Shown here: positions 1 through 11,171 of the stretch, piece after piece | Position numbering within the stretch: the stretch's first letter is position 1 | How the letters are laid out: each line of letters starts with the position of its first letter | Assembly: GCA_002245135.1 (NCBI GenBank) | Contig: NGBS01001186.1 | Coordinates: 33,154-97,153 of the forward strand | Direction of reading: 5' to 3' | From: Proteromonas lacertae | Lineage: Eukaryota > Sar > Bigyra > Opalinata > Proteromonadidae | Length of the DNA stretch: 64,000 nucleotides | Made by a program: the position numbers and the translations under genes | Notes under the pieces: model-generated | What the model was told of the DNA's origin: nothing | Databases searched by the model: none | What the model saw: only the letters and a program-made list of their open reading frames with translations

Positions 1-607
1 GCCATTCCTAATGGTGAACCAGCATAGGCTATAGAGACTAACATTGTTCTTTCTGTTGGAGGAGACCATCTTGCCATTAATGCTGAAACTGATGGACAGA
101 CAAATGCATTGATTATTCCTGCTAAAGCATTTAATCCAATCCTAATCAACAAAATTATATTGATTAATACAATATTAATGGATATCCTCCTAAAAATGGC
201 ACTGCTAAACATAGTACTGATGCTAACATAACACCAAGACTGAATGAGGGAGTAAATAGTTAAGAAATCAGAAATTTATATCACCAGTTAATATCAAAAA
301 GATATGCTGCTCCATATTTAGTAGCAACTATTCCGCCAATAGTTTGAGGAATTATATAACCCCAAAAATATGAAGAGAGAATGTATCCTTTTGTTGACTC
401 TAGTTTAAAATATAAATTATGTGAATATACCTTGCCAATGAAATTCTTCCATCATTTTAATAGTCGTAACAGAGAATGATGCTCTTAGCATAAATGTCTA
501 TTTTTAATACATATTTATCAACAATACACAAAAATTGCCACAGAATACGCATGTTGCAACTCCATATCTCTTTTTCCCCCTATTTCATTATAAAAAACAC
601 AATACAT
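1..607 (-). CDS. SLC17-like MFS transporter, copy A (5' part only)
   Basis: N-terminal part of a major-facilitator anion transporter resembling the SLC17 family (phosphate, sialic acid, glutamate carriers); the rest lies beyond the window. Joined exons give M-G-K-K-R-Y-G-V-A, then the TM1 end with SVTTIKMMEEFHW, ESTKGYILSSYFWGY, and NAFVCPSVSALMARW. The start ATG is reconstructed as AT (607-606), a 26-nt intron (580-605), then G (579). An in-frame TAG lies just upstream of AT, so no earlier start is visible on this exon. An AT-AC intron interrupts the loop after TM2 (252-305). It is closely related to the two downstream copies. The substrate cannot be read from sequence. Confidence 0.8.
252..305 (-). 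other. U12-type AT-AC intron in transporter copy A
   Basis: 54-nt intron with donor ATATCTTTTT (U12 consensus ATATCCTTT), branch-like TTTCTTAACT and acceptor TTTAC. Removing it joins GC to TCCC in frame, matching the coding sequence of the sister copies. No GT-AG pair does this. Confidence 0.8.
580..605 (-). other. Intron splitting the start codon (AT|G), copy A
   Basis: 26-nt GTAT...TAG intron. Splicing creates the initiator ATG from AT and G. The same arrangement occurs in copies B and C. Confidence 0.7.
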
Positions 608-615
608 TCTTCTAT

Positions 616-631
616 GAAACGACTATATTTT
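616..631. promoter_or_regulatory. AAACGA-TATA type promoter element
   Basis: GAAACGACTATATTTT lies just upstream of the transporter A start. Near-identical elements occur before GT92 (37575), SerRS (41890), IPK/selenoprotein (59082), the MIT gene (47951) and transporter C (6215). Confidence 0.5.
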
Positions 632-686
632 ATGAATGAAACGACTCACATTTCAATAATTATCCCAAAATCAATATTTTGCTGAA

Positions 687-1966
687 ATGAAAGTAATCGA
701 TAATGAAATCAGTAATAGAGGGATTGGAAATGATGAGATAACTTGTGTGAATAATGTGAAATATAGGGGTGGATGTATGGAGATAAATGAGAGTAATGTT
801 AGTGATATATTGAGATTCAGTATATATTACAATGACAATCGAACAATGAAAGTGTATAATAGTGTATTAAAAGAAAAAGAAGATAATAACGAAGATGTTG
901 ATGATTTTTTATCACAATTAAGAACTAAAGTCAATTTTATTGAAGTTAAGAAAGAAGAAATTGAAGAAGAAAATGTTTATGTTTGTTTGTTGATGATGAA
1001 AAGAATATTTCAATAATAGAAGAAATATGTGGAAAAGATATTCTTTTTAGAATATTGAATGAAGATAATTATTTAAATTCCAAATATAAAGAATTATTAA
1101 TAGAATATATAAAAGAGAATAAATTGAGTTTCGAAGAAGAAGAAGAAATGATAAAAATAATGAAAGATAAAGAATTATTGAGTGAATTAAAAACAAAAGA
1201 AATCACATCATTTTCATATCCTCAATCAGAATATTTCTTTTTATTAGATGAAGAAATCTCAATAATTCCATTATGTGATGGAAATCGATGTGAATTTTCA
1301 ATCAATCCTTCATTACCTGATGGAATAATGATAGATCAAGAAAGTGGAATAATTCATGGAAAAGTGAATAAAGAAATCGAAAAGAGAGAATATGAAATAA
1401 TATGTAAGAATATTCTAAATGAAAAGAAATTCAAAATATCATTAGAATTTCAGATTAAATTCACAGAATTAAATAAAAGTGATGGAATATCAATATCAAA
1501 TAATGGAAAATTAATAACAAATACAAATACATGTAATGGTAATAATCATTGTTATTTAAATCTAAAAATGGAAGATGGAGTTTATCATATCAAATATAAA
1601 TTTCATCAAAATAGAAGTTATAATAATGGTATTATGTTAGGATTATCAACTAATAATACATATTCTGGTAATTATATTTATGATCAATCAACAACATGTA
1701 ATTATGTTGCATGGGATGGTGAAAGTGAAGATATTACTAGATATTGTGATATTGGAAGAGTTGTTAATTCAAATCCTAATATCAAAAATCATGGTGATGG
1801 TTCAATTTATGAAGTGATTGTTGATATGAATAAAAGAGAATTTTGGATAAGTCATAATAATTCATCTCCTGTTTTACTTGTTAAAGATTTACCTTCTCCA
1901 TTATATTCATATGCTCTATTATATGGATATAATTCATCAGTCGAATTATTATCAGTTTCACACTAA
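687..1966 (+). CDS. Ig-like/SPRY-like domain protein, frame broken near 981-985
   Basis: Unrecognised protein in two overlapping frames. The first part (687 to about 983) is charged and helical. The second (to 1966) has an Ig-like stretch of the 'putative Ig/cadherin-like' type (SINPSLPDGIMIDQESGIIHG). A C-terminal half resembles an SPRY/B30.2 beta-sandwich (HIKYKFHQN, IMLGLSTNN, VIVDMNKREFWISHNN). The frames meet in a GTTT-repeat (about 976-990) and differ by one base. No GT-AG or AT-AC intron repairs this, so it is either a one-base indel or assembly error, or a decaying gene. A binding or adaptor role is inference from the domains only. It sits convergent to transporter B. Confidence 0.55.
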
Positions 1967-2056
1967 AATTAAAAAAATCATTATTTCTTTATTAATTTAT
2001 TCTTTTTTAATTTCATAAACACATTACCTCAACAAAAGAACAATTATTATTTATAT

Positions 2057-4047
2057 TTATAATCCTCTTTGACTAATACCTTTAGCAAAGCATGAATATA
2101 AAGCTGCACTTAATACTAATATTGCTGTTGCTATTCCAAATACAATATTCCACTATTCAATATAAACGAAATCTATAAATAAAAATACTTGCATTGAGGT
2201 AGGTTTTTCACCAATTATATAAGATGTTAGAATTGGAGATATAATTCCTGGCAATGTTCCAACGGTATTTGATATTCCCATTATTATACCGGAATAATGT
2301 GGGCTAATATCCATCATATTAGCACCAATCATTGTCAAAGTTATTCCTGTTGATCCTACTGCGAATGACATTAAAATAATCATTATTGTAACGTTCTTTG
2401 ACAATGCAGCAGCCATTAATCCAGCACCAGCCAACAGATTTCCAAGCACAACGAAGAATTTTCTTATTGTTACTATCTTAAAACTACCTGATTGTATTAC
2501 ACAATCTGTAATGAAACTACTTACAACTTCAAGAATACTATCTGACATATATGGAAATATTGAAATTATAGAAGTCATTGTGACTGTTAACTTAAACATT
2601 CCATTTATATATGTTGGTAAGTAAGTCATCATAGTATACCATGCCCAATTAACTCCAAACATTAACTGAACTCTATTTAAAAAGAATAACGATAATTAAT
2701 TATTATACAATGATAAAACACCTGCATTTGTAACTAATACTTTCCATGGTATTTTTTGTTTCTTATCTTCCTTTACCATTTCTAATTCTGGAGGAATCAT
2801 TTGAATTGGTCCTAAACTTATTCTTGATACTCTTGCACTTCTTGTGTTATTAAATTCAATTGTTTGAACTGTTTGAATTGCCTTTATTTCTGGTTGGCTT
2901 TTTCTTATTAAACTGGAAGTTTCTTTAACTGCAGCTGGAGATTCAGGTGATAATATTGTTCCTTCTGGAATATTTGCCTCTTCTAGATCTCTGCCTGATC
3001 TTTCTGTGTCTTGATCAGCATCATATCCTTCATTATCACTGCTACTGCTACTTTCCATATCTTCATTTACTTTTATATACTTTTTTCCTTTATTCTTTTT
3101 TGTTTTGACTTGCCTAACAGCAGTTTGTTGAGATCTTTTCATTTCAGAAGCTCTATCCATTCTTGCCATTTCCATTTCAGCTTCCTACAAAGTAATCACC
3201 AATAAAAATATATAAATACTCTTGTAGCTTCTTCTATTGATGTAATAATCATTCTTTTTTCCTCTTCAGATATATGTTTATCTTCAGCTGGAGAAGAAGA
3301 TACATATCTAGAATTTATATCAAATATAAACTATACAAATAAAACCATATATACCACACTAAATGAAGCGCAAATATTACATAATACACACCTCTCCATC
3401 CCCAAGCTCTATCACAGATAAAACCACATATTGGCTGTCCAAGCGAAAGACCTAATGGGGAACCAGCATAGGCAATAGCTGTGAGTAATGTCCTTTCATT
3501 CACTGGAGCCCATTTAGCCATTAGAGCAGAAACAGATGGACAAACAAATGCATTGATTACCCCTGAAATGGCATTTAATATTATTCTATTCATACATTAC
3601 TACTCAATTATACAGCATAGTTGGATATGATCCAAAGAATGGGACCAACAGACATAACACAGAAGCTAAAAATACACCCAATCCAAATGATGGAGTTGTT
3701 TATTAAGATAATTCCTTGAAATTAATGAAATATTTATCAAAAAGATATGCTGCACCATACTGAGTAGCTACTATACCTCCAATTGTCTGTGGAATAATGT
3801 ATCCCCAAAAATATGAAGATAGAATATAACCTTTTGTTGATTCTAAAGAATTATAGAGATAAAAAATATAAATACCCTGCCAATGAAATTCTTCCATCAT
3901 CTTAATTGTAGTTACAGAAAATGATCCTCTTAGAACAAAAGTCTACATTTTAAATCTCTTAACAATACACAAAAATTACCACCAAAGACACACAGTGCAA
4001 CTCCAAACCTCTTCTTACCCCTAATTCAGTAAATAGTAACCATACAT
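2057..4047 (-). CDS. SLC17-like MFS transporter, copy B
   Basis: Complete multi-exon transporter of the SLC17-like MFS type, probably carrying organic or inorganic anions across a membrane. The start codon is split (AT at 4047-4046, intron 4021-4045, G at 4020). A TGA stop directly precedes the AT, so the split codon is needed. Seen: TFVLRGSFSVTTIKMM, NAFVCPSVSALMAKWAP, GQPICGFICDRAWGWRG, then an unusual charged central loop of about 150 residues rich in E/D/S/K. Later helices contain NWAWYTMMTYLPTYING and SPHYSGIIMGISNTVGTLPG, with C-terminal YSCFAKGISQRGL. Introns are GTAT-TAG except one AT-AC intron (3695-3748). The substrate is unknown; the fold assignment is firm. Confidence 0.85.
3695..3748 (-). 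other. U12-type AT-AC intron in transporter copy B
   Basis: 54 nt, donor ATATCTTTTT, branch-like ATCTTAAT, acceptor ending ACAAC. It joins GC to TCC in frame at the same codon as copy A. There is no GT between the donor and the next coding stretch, so a GT-AG intron is excluded. Confidence 0.8.
4021..4045 (-). other. Intron splitting the start codon (AT|G), copy B
   Basis: 25-nt GTAT...TAG intron between AT and G of the initiator. The TGA immediately before AT closes the frame upstream. Confidence 0.75.
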
Positions 4048-4154
4048 TCAAAGTAAGAATGAAAAATGTAAAAGCTTGAAACGATATTTGTATATTAATT
4101 TTGACATAAAAAACACAGTTACACAAATAATTTAAAATTTAAAATAAAATTAAC

Positions 4155-6191
4155 TTACATTCCAGGTTGAATTACTCCTCTTGCAAAGCATGAATATATT
4201 AAGGCACCAGATACCAAAATAGATGATGTTATTATAAATACAATTCTCCACTATAACGTATAATGCAAGATAAATATACTAAAAGAAGTGTTGGATGTTC
4301 TCCAATAATATAAGATGTTAAAACTGGACAAATAATACCTGGAATTGTTGCAATTGTGTTAGAAATACCCATAATAATTCCAGCATAATGTGGACTAACA
4401 TCCATCATATTTGCACTTTGCCTATTCGAATAATAACAATTAATAAAATACATAGATCCTGTAATTGCAGTTAATCCAACAGTTAAAGTCATAAAAGTCA
4501 CCATAGGTATTAAATCAGTAGAATAAGCAGCTAACAATAAAGCAATAGAAGCAGAAATATTACCAATTAATACAAATGCTTTTCTTATAGTAACAATTCT
4601 AATAAACATAGAAAAAAATGAAGTAAAAAAGAATATATATATATACTTAAATCTTCCTGATTTAATAAAACAATCTGTTATTGAACTAACTCCAATTCCA
4701 ATTACAGTATTAGTGAGATATGGAAATAAAGCGATTAGTGATGATGTTGATACTGGTAACTTATACATGCCGTTAATAAATGTTGGTAAATATGTCATCA
4801 TTGTATACCATGCCCAATTGCTAGTGAAATGAAGTTCAAAACTATAATAAGAAATATATATATCACAAAAATACATTGTTAAAACTCCAATATTAGTCAT
4901 AATAGTCTTCCAAGGTATATTTTGTTGTTTCTTTTGTACATGTATATCTAACTGAGGTGGTAATTGCTGAATTGGTCCAAGATTCATTCTTGATATTCTT
5001 GCTTCTCTAGAGTTATTAAACTCAATCTTATCTAAAGGTTGTATTTTATTATTGTTTAGTAATTGGATTGATTCTTCTTCTATTGAGATATCTGGATCAG
5101 GTGATTCATGATATTTAAATGATTTTTTCCCTACACTACTGCTACTTCTGTTACTTTTATTATTATTATTATTATTATTAATCTCATTTTCATCATCACC
5201 TTCATATTCTTCTTCTTCATCAACAGCAATCTGAGTGTATTTCTTACCTTTTCTTTTGATAATTTTCTTCTTTTTATCTTTATTCATCTTTCCACTTTCT
5301 AAATTTTGACTTTCATCAATACTACTCATTTCAATTTCCACATTCTAATATTAATAATATAAATATTAATAAATATATACTTCAGCAGATGCAATTGAAT
5401 TAATAATCATATTCTTTTCTTCAATCGATATATAAGGATCTTGTTCAGGTGAAGAATATACAAAGAAATAAAACCAAATATACCATACAACATGAAGTAC
5501 AAATATAACATAATAAACACCTCTCCATCCTAAATCACTATCAGTTATATAACCTGATAAAGGTTGACCTAATGCCATTCCTAAAGCATTTCCTGAGAAA
5601 CTGATTGAAGCTAATAATGTTCTTTCTGCTGGTGGTGCCCATCTACTGACTAGTGCAGATACTGCTGGCGTTACAAATGCATTGACTATTCCAGATAATG
5701 CGTTTAATAAACTTCTATTTGATTTATTAGTGTATTGGTTTATACAGAATCAATGGATGATTATTAACAATTGGAATTCCTACACAGAATACATCAGTCA
5801 GTAGAATGCCCATTCCAAATACTGGTTTGAAAGAATATTAAGAAGCTTTTATAAATATGAGAATGATATGAGAAAAAGATATGCTGCTCCATATTTTGTA
5901 GCTACAACACCTGCTATGATCTGTGGAAATATATATCCCCAAAAATATGACGATAAAAAGTAACCTTTTGTTGATTCTGTTAATAATATAATTATCAAAT
6001 AAATTACCTTCCCAATGGAATTCTTCAGTCATTTTAATAACAGTGACAGATATAGAAGATCTTAATACCATTGTCTATTAAAATGATTGATAATATATGC
6101 GAAAAATACAACAAAATTCCCCATAAATATACATATTGCAACCCAATATCTTTTACTTTTCCTAGATTAAATAAAGCATTCCTCTATACAT
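4155..6191 (-). CDS. SLC17-like MFS transporter, copy C
   Basis: Third tandem copy, same fold and topology as B. After intron removal: M-K-S-K-R-Y-W-V-A, SVTVIKMTEEFHWE, NAFVTPAVSALVSRWAP, GWRGVYYVIFVLHVVWYIWF. A charged middle loop includes an Asn run and KKKKIIKRKGKKY. Then NWAWYTMMTYLPTFING, SPHYAGIIMGISNTIATIPG and C-terminal YSCFARGVIQPGM. It has extra GT-AG introns absent from B (for example inside SGRFK|IVTIRK). The split start (AT 6191-6190, intron 6162-6189, G 6161) is conserved, although here an in-frame ATG also exists upstream near 6268. Its AT-AC intron has a less clean acceptor. Confidence 0.82.
5825..5882 (-). other. U12-like AT-AC intron in transporter copy C (acceptor uncertain)
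   Basis: Donor ATATCTTTTT and branch-like TTCTTAAT are kept at the same codon as in copies A and B. The visible AC acceptor (...CAAAC) leaves the frame off by one. Ending two bases earlier (AA) restores the frame. It may be an AT-AA variant or a small mutation. Confidence 0.6.
6162..6189 (-). other. Intron splitting the start codon (AT|G), copy C
   Basis: 28-nt GTAT...TAG intron at the same place as in copies A and B. Confidence 0.6.
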
Positions 6192-6340
6192 TTTTATAGA
6201 AGAAATACAAATATAAAAAACGAATATAATTTTGGAACAACAGAAAAGAGAATGATTGTTGCATTTCATTATTCTATCATCTATCCGTACTAATAGTCCA
6301 TCAAACAAACAGAACATTGAATTTAAAAAAGTTAAATAAT

Positions 6341-8338
6341 TTAATTATCTTTCTTCTCTTCGTTTGGTGGTTTTTGCACTACTGCAGGTGTAGCTGGAGT
6401 AGCTGGTGTTTGTGGAGTTCCAGGAGTAACCATAGGTGTTGAAACACCTAATTGTTTGTTTTGAGCTCTCAATAATGCTCTTTTCGCAGCTAACTTCATT
6501 CTAATCACACTTTGAACTAAAACAGCAGCATCATTCATAGTTTCATTAGGCAAACCAATTGGTAAGTATAATTCCACAAATCTTTCTCTCACTAAGAAGG
6601 ATAGAATAGTATAAGTTCTAGAAAGAACCAAATCAACAGGCAAATATTGCTGTAAATCGCCATTCATTACAAATACTTGAGCACACATGATATGTTGGAA
6701 TGACAAATTATTCTTTATTGATTTCATAAACTTTAAGATATAATCACTGTTTAATTCTGTTGAATCGATCTTTAATATTGCTTGTAGTTTAATTTCACTA
6801 AAGTCATCTTCATGTATTAATATATCAGGTTCAGTTGACCAGTGGTTGTAATATAAGAACCTTGAAGGATAATACGTTGATGTATTCCATTCATCTATTT
6901 AAATAATAATAATAATAATAAAATATATACTAATTATTGGACTAGCATCATTCAAGAAATCTTGTACTTCAATAGTATCTGGATGATTCTTAAATGTTGA
7001 TAATAATCTAATAGTATCATAGGATGATAAGAATAATTGTGGAGAATTTGTTAATATCTTGAAACATTCAGATAATGTTAATTCTTTAGCACCTGGGTAT
7101 TTCTCTATTAACAATTTAAATAATAAATAAATGATAAATACTGTTAATAGTCTCAGATAAATATCTTCTAATTTGGTTGGATGATATGTAGAATGGATTT
7201 TTGAGTAAATAAATATGAGCTTCACTATATAAAGATGGGAATTGAGTAAAAAAAAATTAAAGAAATTTCTAAGGTATAATTTATAAAAAAGGAAAAAAAG
7301 ATATTCATATGTAATAGATCCATCTGCATTCTCTCTTACTAAAATCATTAATAAATTAATTTCCATTTGAGTTAAACACAAGGAAGGATGATATAAACAC
7401 TTTTGGAATACAGCTCTTGGAATAGATAATGTATGTGAAGAATCAGCCTATTTAGAAAAAAAATATTAATAATATGATATAAATACATTTTTAAACACTT
7501 CTGCAGCTTGACTAAACAACAAATCAAATCTAATATCAAATGTTTTCTCAATAACTGTACATTGTTCTGATGATAAATTACCTCCAAAGCCAATTGCTCC
7601 TCTGTCTTTCAATACACGAACTAATGGTGTTACTTCAGTTACAAAGTCACGATAATTCACATTACCTTCATTATTCTCATATGATACAACCAATAAATTC
7701 TATTTTGAAAAAAATAAAAATTATATATAAAATATATATACAGTCATTTCATCATCAGTTAAATCTAAAGAAGCAGATAAAAATAATGCTTTGAATGAAT
7801 TATATGTAAGGAATTTAGTATCATTAGCGTCTTCTGTTCTGAATAATGCCAATAAGTATTCTTCAATTGCAAGAGATTGTTCTGCAGATTCAAAGGCAGC
7901 ATCTGGTTTTTCTGGAGCACGAGTTTTAGTAAAGTTATCGTGTAATGTAACAATATCATTGACATATGATTTTTCTTTTACTATTCTGTCTAACCATTTT
8001 GAACTTATTAATTCATCACCTGATCTTTTTAAAGTATATTCCTCAACTATATATTAAAATTAAATGATTAATTGAAATACTTTTGTAAGATAAAGCGCTC
8101 ATTTTCTCATCGTCATAAGGTACTTCAAAATGAAGATCAGCTGTAGCAATAGGTATTGGATTAAGTTGGGTTGGTAAACTGAAATTAACATCTATAATAC
8201 ATGAATTATCTTTTATTTCCTACAAAATATTGAAATGATTCTTACTCTAACATCACAATAGTATCTATATCCTGTGGCTGATTTTTCTATAAACTCTTTC
8301 ACTCTATCTATTGACTCATATACTCTTTGATCATCCAT
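6341..8338 (-). CDS. EF-hand-like / IQ-motif protein
   Basis: I do not recognise a named family. About 550 residues in eight or so exons, starting M-D-D-Q-R-V-Y-E-S. The middle has tandem EF-hand-like helices (FLTYNSFKALFLSASLDLTDDEMT; NEGNVNYRDFV; ADSSHTLSIPRAVF; NADGSITYD), with calcium loops only partly conserved. Near the C-terminus an IQ-like segment (AAVLVQSVIRMKLAAKRAL) suggests calmodulin binding. The tail is a Pro/Thr-rich repeat (TPGTPQTPATPATPA) ending in charged residues. Such architecture is common in cytoskeletal or flagellar calcium-responsive proteins; that role is inference. One intron (7246-7304) is AT-AC. Confidence 0.7.
7246..7304 (-). other. U12-type AT-AC intron in the EF-hand gene
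   Basis: 59 nt, donor ATATCTTTTTTT, branch-like TTTCTTTAAT, acceptor TTTTTAC. Removing it joins ACATATGA to TCAATTCCC, giving an uninterrupted frame (ITYD-QFPSLYSEAHIY). The raw sequence is out of frame otherwise. Confidence 0.78.
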
Positions 8339-8553
8339 TTTCAAAAAATAAAAATAAAACGGAATCTGGTTATTGAAAAGTATGAAACATTTATCCCCAC
8401 ATATTTATTTTTTATTTTTCTCATCACAGAAGCATAATTTCACAAAAATAACAGTGAAAATAGTTTTATATCATACAAAAAAAGTTAAATACTTATAATT
8501 ATCAAATCAAAAAACCATGAATCAAAAAATAGACAAAAATATACATATTTCAA

Positions 8554-9231
8554 TTATAAAATATTTTCCATCGTCTTTTTATCCAACACTTTCAAAAAAT
8601 ATTGTGGTGGTAAGACATTATCTATTCCCTTTGTAAGAATCACATTATTATCTGAAAGAAAAAACTTTATACCATCATTCATAGCTTTTACTACATCAAT
8701 ATAGATATATATTTGACAACTAGATCTAATTCCACTTTGAACTGATTCTTTTGGTAAAGAATTTGTGAAATGAATGTGAGTTCTATTCATTGTTTTTAAT
8801 CCTTCTGTTCTATAAATTACAAAGAAAAAAATGAATTTAGATACTTTATTTTATCCCATGCAGCATAATATGTTCCATGAATACAGTTTGGTATTTCTTC
8901 AGGTGAATTAATTGGTTTGAATATCATGTTCTCATTAATTCCTGGAATTGAATGACCTTGATTGGCTCTTATATATTTTATACCATCATCACATTTAATA
9001 GTAAATCTCTGTTTTTTATCTGTTTGAACAACCTTTTTTATTCATAAATATGTTTAAATATATTTATACTTTATTCACATCATCTTCAGATATCCCTTTC
9101 ATTTGACTTGAAGCTAACAAATCAGCGAGTTTAACAAATCCATCTGCTGACATAGCTATTTTCAATTCAATAGCTCCATGCCTGAGTATCCAACTCATTG
9201 TTTTACTTATTTCAGTCAATCTTTTACTCAT
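8554..9231 (-). CDS. TPT1: tRNA 2'-phosphotransferase (Tpt1/KptA family)
   Basis: Removes the 2'-phosphate left at the splice junction of tRNAs, transferring it to NAD+; the last step of fungal/plant-type tRNA splicing. Three exons give about 200 residues. Family hallmarks: SKTMSWILRHGA at the N-terminus, KQRFTIKCDD, YIRANQGHS, then HIHFTNSLP and SGIRSSCQIYIYIDVVKA, with FFLSDNNVILTKG and the PPQYFLKV tail. The His/Arg residues of the KptA fold and the RANQGHS motif are present. Length is normal for the family. The same window holds an intron-containing tRNA, a natural substrate class. Confidence 0.92.
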
Positions 9232-9315
9232 TTGTTAAATAGGGAAATATATTCTTTTTTATTTTGCACACATGTTTGAGAGTTTGTTTCATATTATTTT
9301 TCAATTATTTTGAAA

Positions 9316-9868
9316 ATGTCAATTTCCAACGAAACTAAAGAGACAGTGAAGAAGATACCACTTTTATCTGTTAAAGCTGGTCCAAGAGATGGTGATAAAT
9401 ATAAAGATAGATTAAAAGAAGAACTTAATGCTTTAATCCAAGTATAATGTTGTTTGTTATTGTTAGTATGTTAAAATAAATAAAGAGAATGATAATGATT
9501 GGTTTCAAATTAAATGTGACAATACAGAAGGAACACAGTATATTCTCAAGTTTTAATCTTTATATAGTTGGTCTGGAAAGTGTTGGTATTATTATAATCG
9601 TCTTAAGTATGAGTTTAAAATGCAATTTGAAATTCCAGCAACATATCCTGTCTCTCCTCCAGAAATTCAATTACCAGAACTGGAAGGAAAAACGGTGAAA
9701 ATGTATAGAGGAGGTAAGATATGTTGTGATATTCATTTTAATCCATTGTGGTCAAAGAATACACCCAAATTCGGCATAGCTCATGCTCTAGCTCTAGGAT
9801 TAGGTCCATGGCTTGCAGTTGAAGTACCATATATGGCAGAACTTGGATTATTAACTCATACAGATTAA
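9316..9868 (+). CDS. UFC1: UFM1-conjugating enzyme UFC1
   Basis: E2-like enzyme that accepts the ubiquitin-fold modifier UFM1 from UBA5 and passes it to UFL1 in the ER-linked ufmylation pathway. Three exons give about 165 residues, the usual length. Strongly diagnostic C-terminal half: [72 protein letters not shown]. The catalytic Cys follows the MYRGGKI block; here the sequence reads ICCD where many relatives have ICLT. The start ATG opens M-S-I-S-N-E-T. It is convergent with the ankyrin gene downstream. Confidence 0.95.
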
Positions 9869-9992
9869 GAAACAAAATATTTACTTTTTTTTTTTTATCA
9901 TTTCTTTGTGTGTTTTTGTTGTGTTATATAAAAATAAGAATTATTGTTAAATAAAATATATTTACTAAGTCTCTATTAATTTACATTCTTTT

Positions 9993-11093
9993 TTATTCTT
10001 GAGTATTTTCAGCATCTCTAACATCTTCACTATCGAGATTTTTCTTATTCTCTAAATACTGTTTATATTGTGGATAATCCTCAACTTTCATTCCATTATT
10101 ATCAACTATATTCATATCAATATCATCTCTACTACACAATAAATGAATAATCTTCATATTTTCATCAGAATAATCACTATTCTTTATGCAATACATTAAA
10201 GCTGTCAATCCATTACAATCTTGTTGATTAATATTGGTGCATAAATCTATTATCTTTACAACAACATCATATAAATTACTTTGACATGCAAACATCAATG
10301 GTGATTGTTTATTGTTATTTATTTCATTAACAATATCTATTTCATTCTCATTTGAATATCCTAATAACATATCAATTATTTCATTGTATTTTCCTTTACA
10401 AGCTAACATTAATGGAGTATTTTCTTCTTTATCAACTATATTTATATCTATTTTATCTAATAACAATTCTGCGATTTTTGAATAACCAAATCTACAAGCA
10501 AATAGAAGAGGTGAGTTAGGATTTATTGGTTGTAATGGTTTATCAATATGATTCAATATATTGGTAAATATGTTTATATTCCCATTTATTGAAGCTGCTT
10601 CCAATGGAGTTACTGTCACATTTTGATCTAATTTTGAACTATATACTTGTGCAGCTTCATAATCAACATTTTCATCTATTTTTATGAGTTCATCAACAAA
10701 TTTTTCTAGACCTTCAAGAGCAGCATGTAATAGCGCTGAACAACCTTTTTCATTAACCAATTTTGTATCAGCGCCTGATTCAACTAAAAATAAACAAATA
10801 TCTTCCTATTCATAAATTAAAAATTAAATTATACTTGTTGATATTGAGCAGCTAATATTAAAGGAGTATTATCCCACATTAATCTTTGGTTTATATCAGA
10901 ACCATTCTGTATATGAGTCTACTATATAAATTCTATATTTATATACTTTTACTATTTCGAGATTTCCATCCTTAATTGCTTTTGGTAATGAAAGTAATTT
11001 TGTTTTTGGAGGATTCAATGCTTGTGCCTCAGTTTGGACTGGTTGTGGTTCTACAGTCTCTAATATATCCACTTTTGATTGTTTACAACCCAT
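9993..11093 (-). CDS. Ankyrin-repeat protein with N-terminal myristoylation/palmitoylation signal
   Basis: About 345 residues in three exons. The start chosen is MGCKQSK: G2 with S6 fits N-myristoylation, C3 can be palmitoylated, and a longer reading upstream has no such support. At least six ankyrin repeats follow (NTPLILAAQ, GCSALLHAALEG, VTPLEAASINGN, SPLLFACRFGYSKIAELLLDK, NTPLMLACKGKYNEIIDMLLG, SPLMFACQSNLYDVVVKIID, GLTALMYCIKN). The C-terminus is acidic and polar. The protein is expected on the cytoplasmic face of a membrane as a protein-binding scaffold. Partners are unknown. Confidence 0.85.
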
Positions 11094-11171
11094 AAATGAG
11101 TAGATAAAAGAAAAATCGATTAAAATAAAAAAATAACTGTTGTACTTTGACCTGGTCAAAAATGTGTAAGA

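Noticed and set aside
494-685. Plus-strand ORF of 63 codons
   Set aside because: It lies over the promoter and first exons of transporter A and has no protein-like features.
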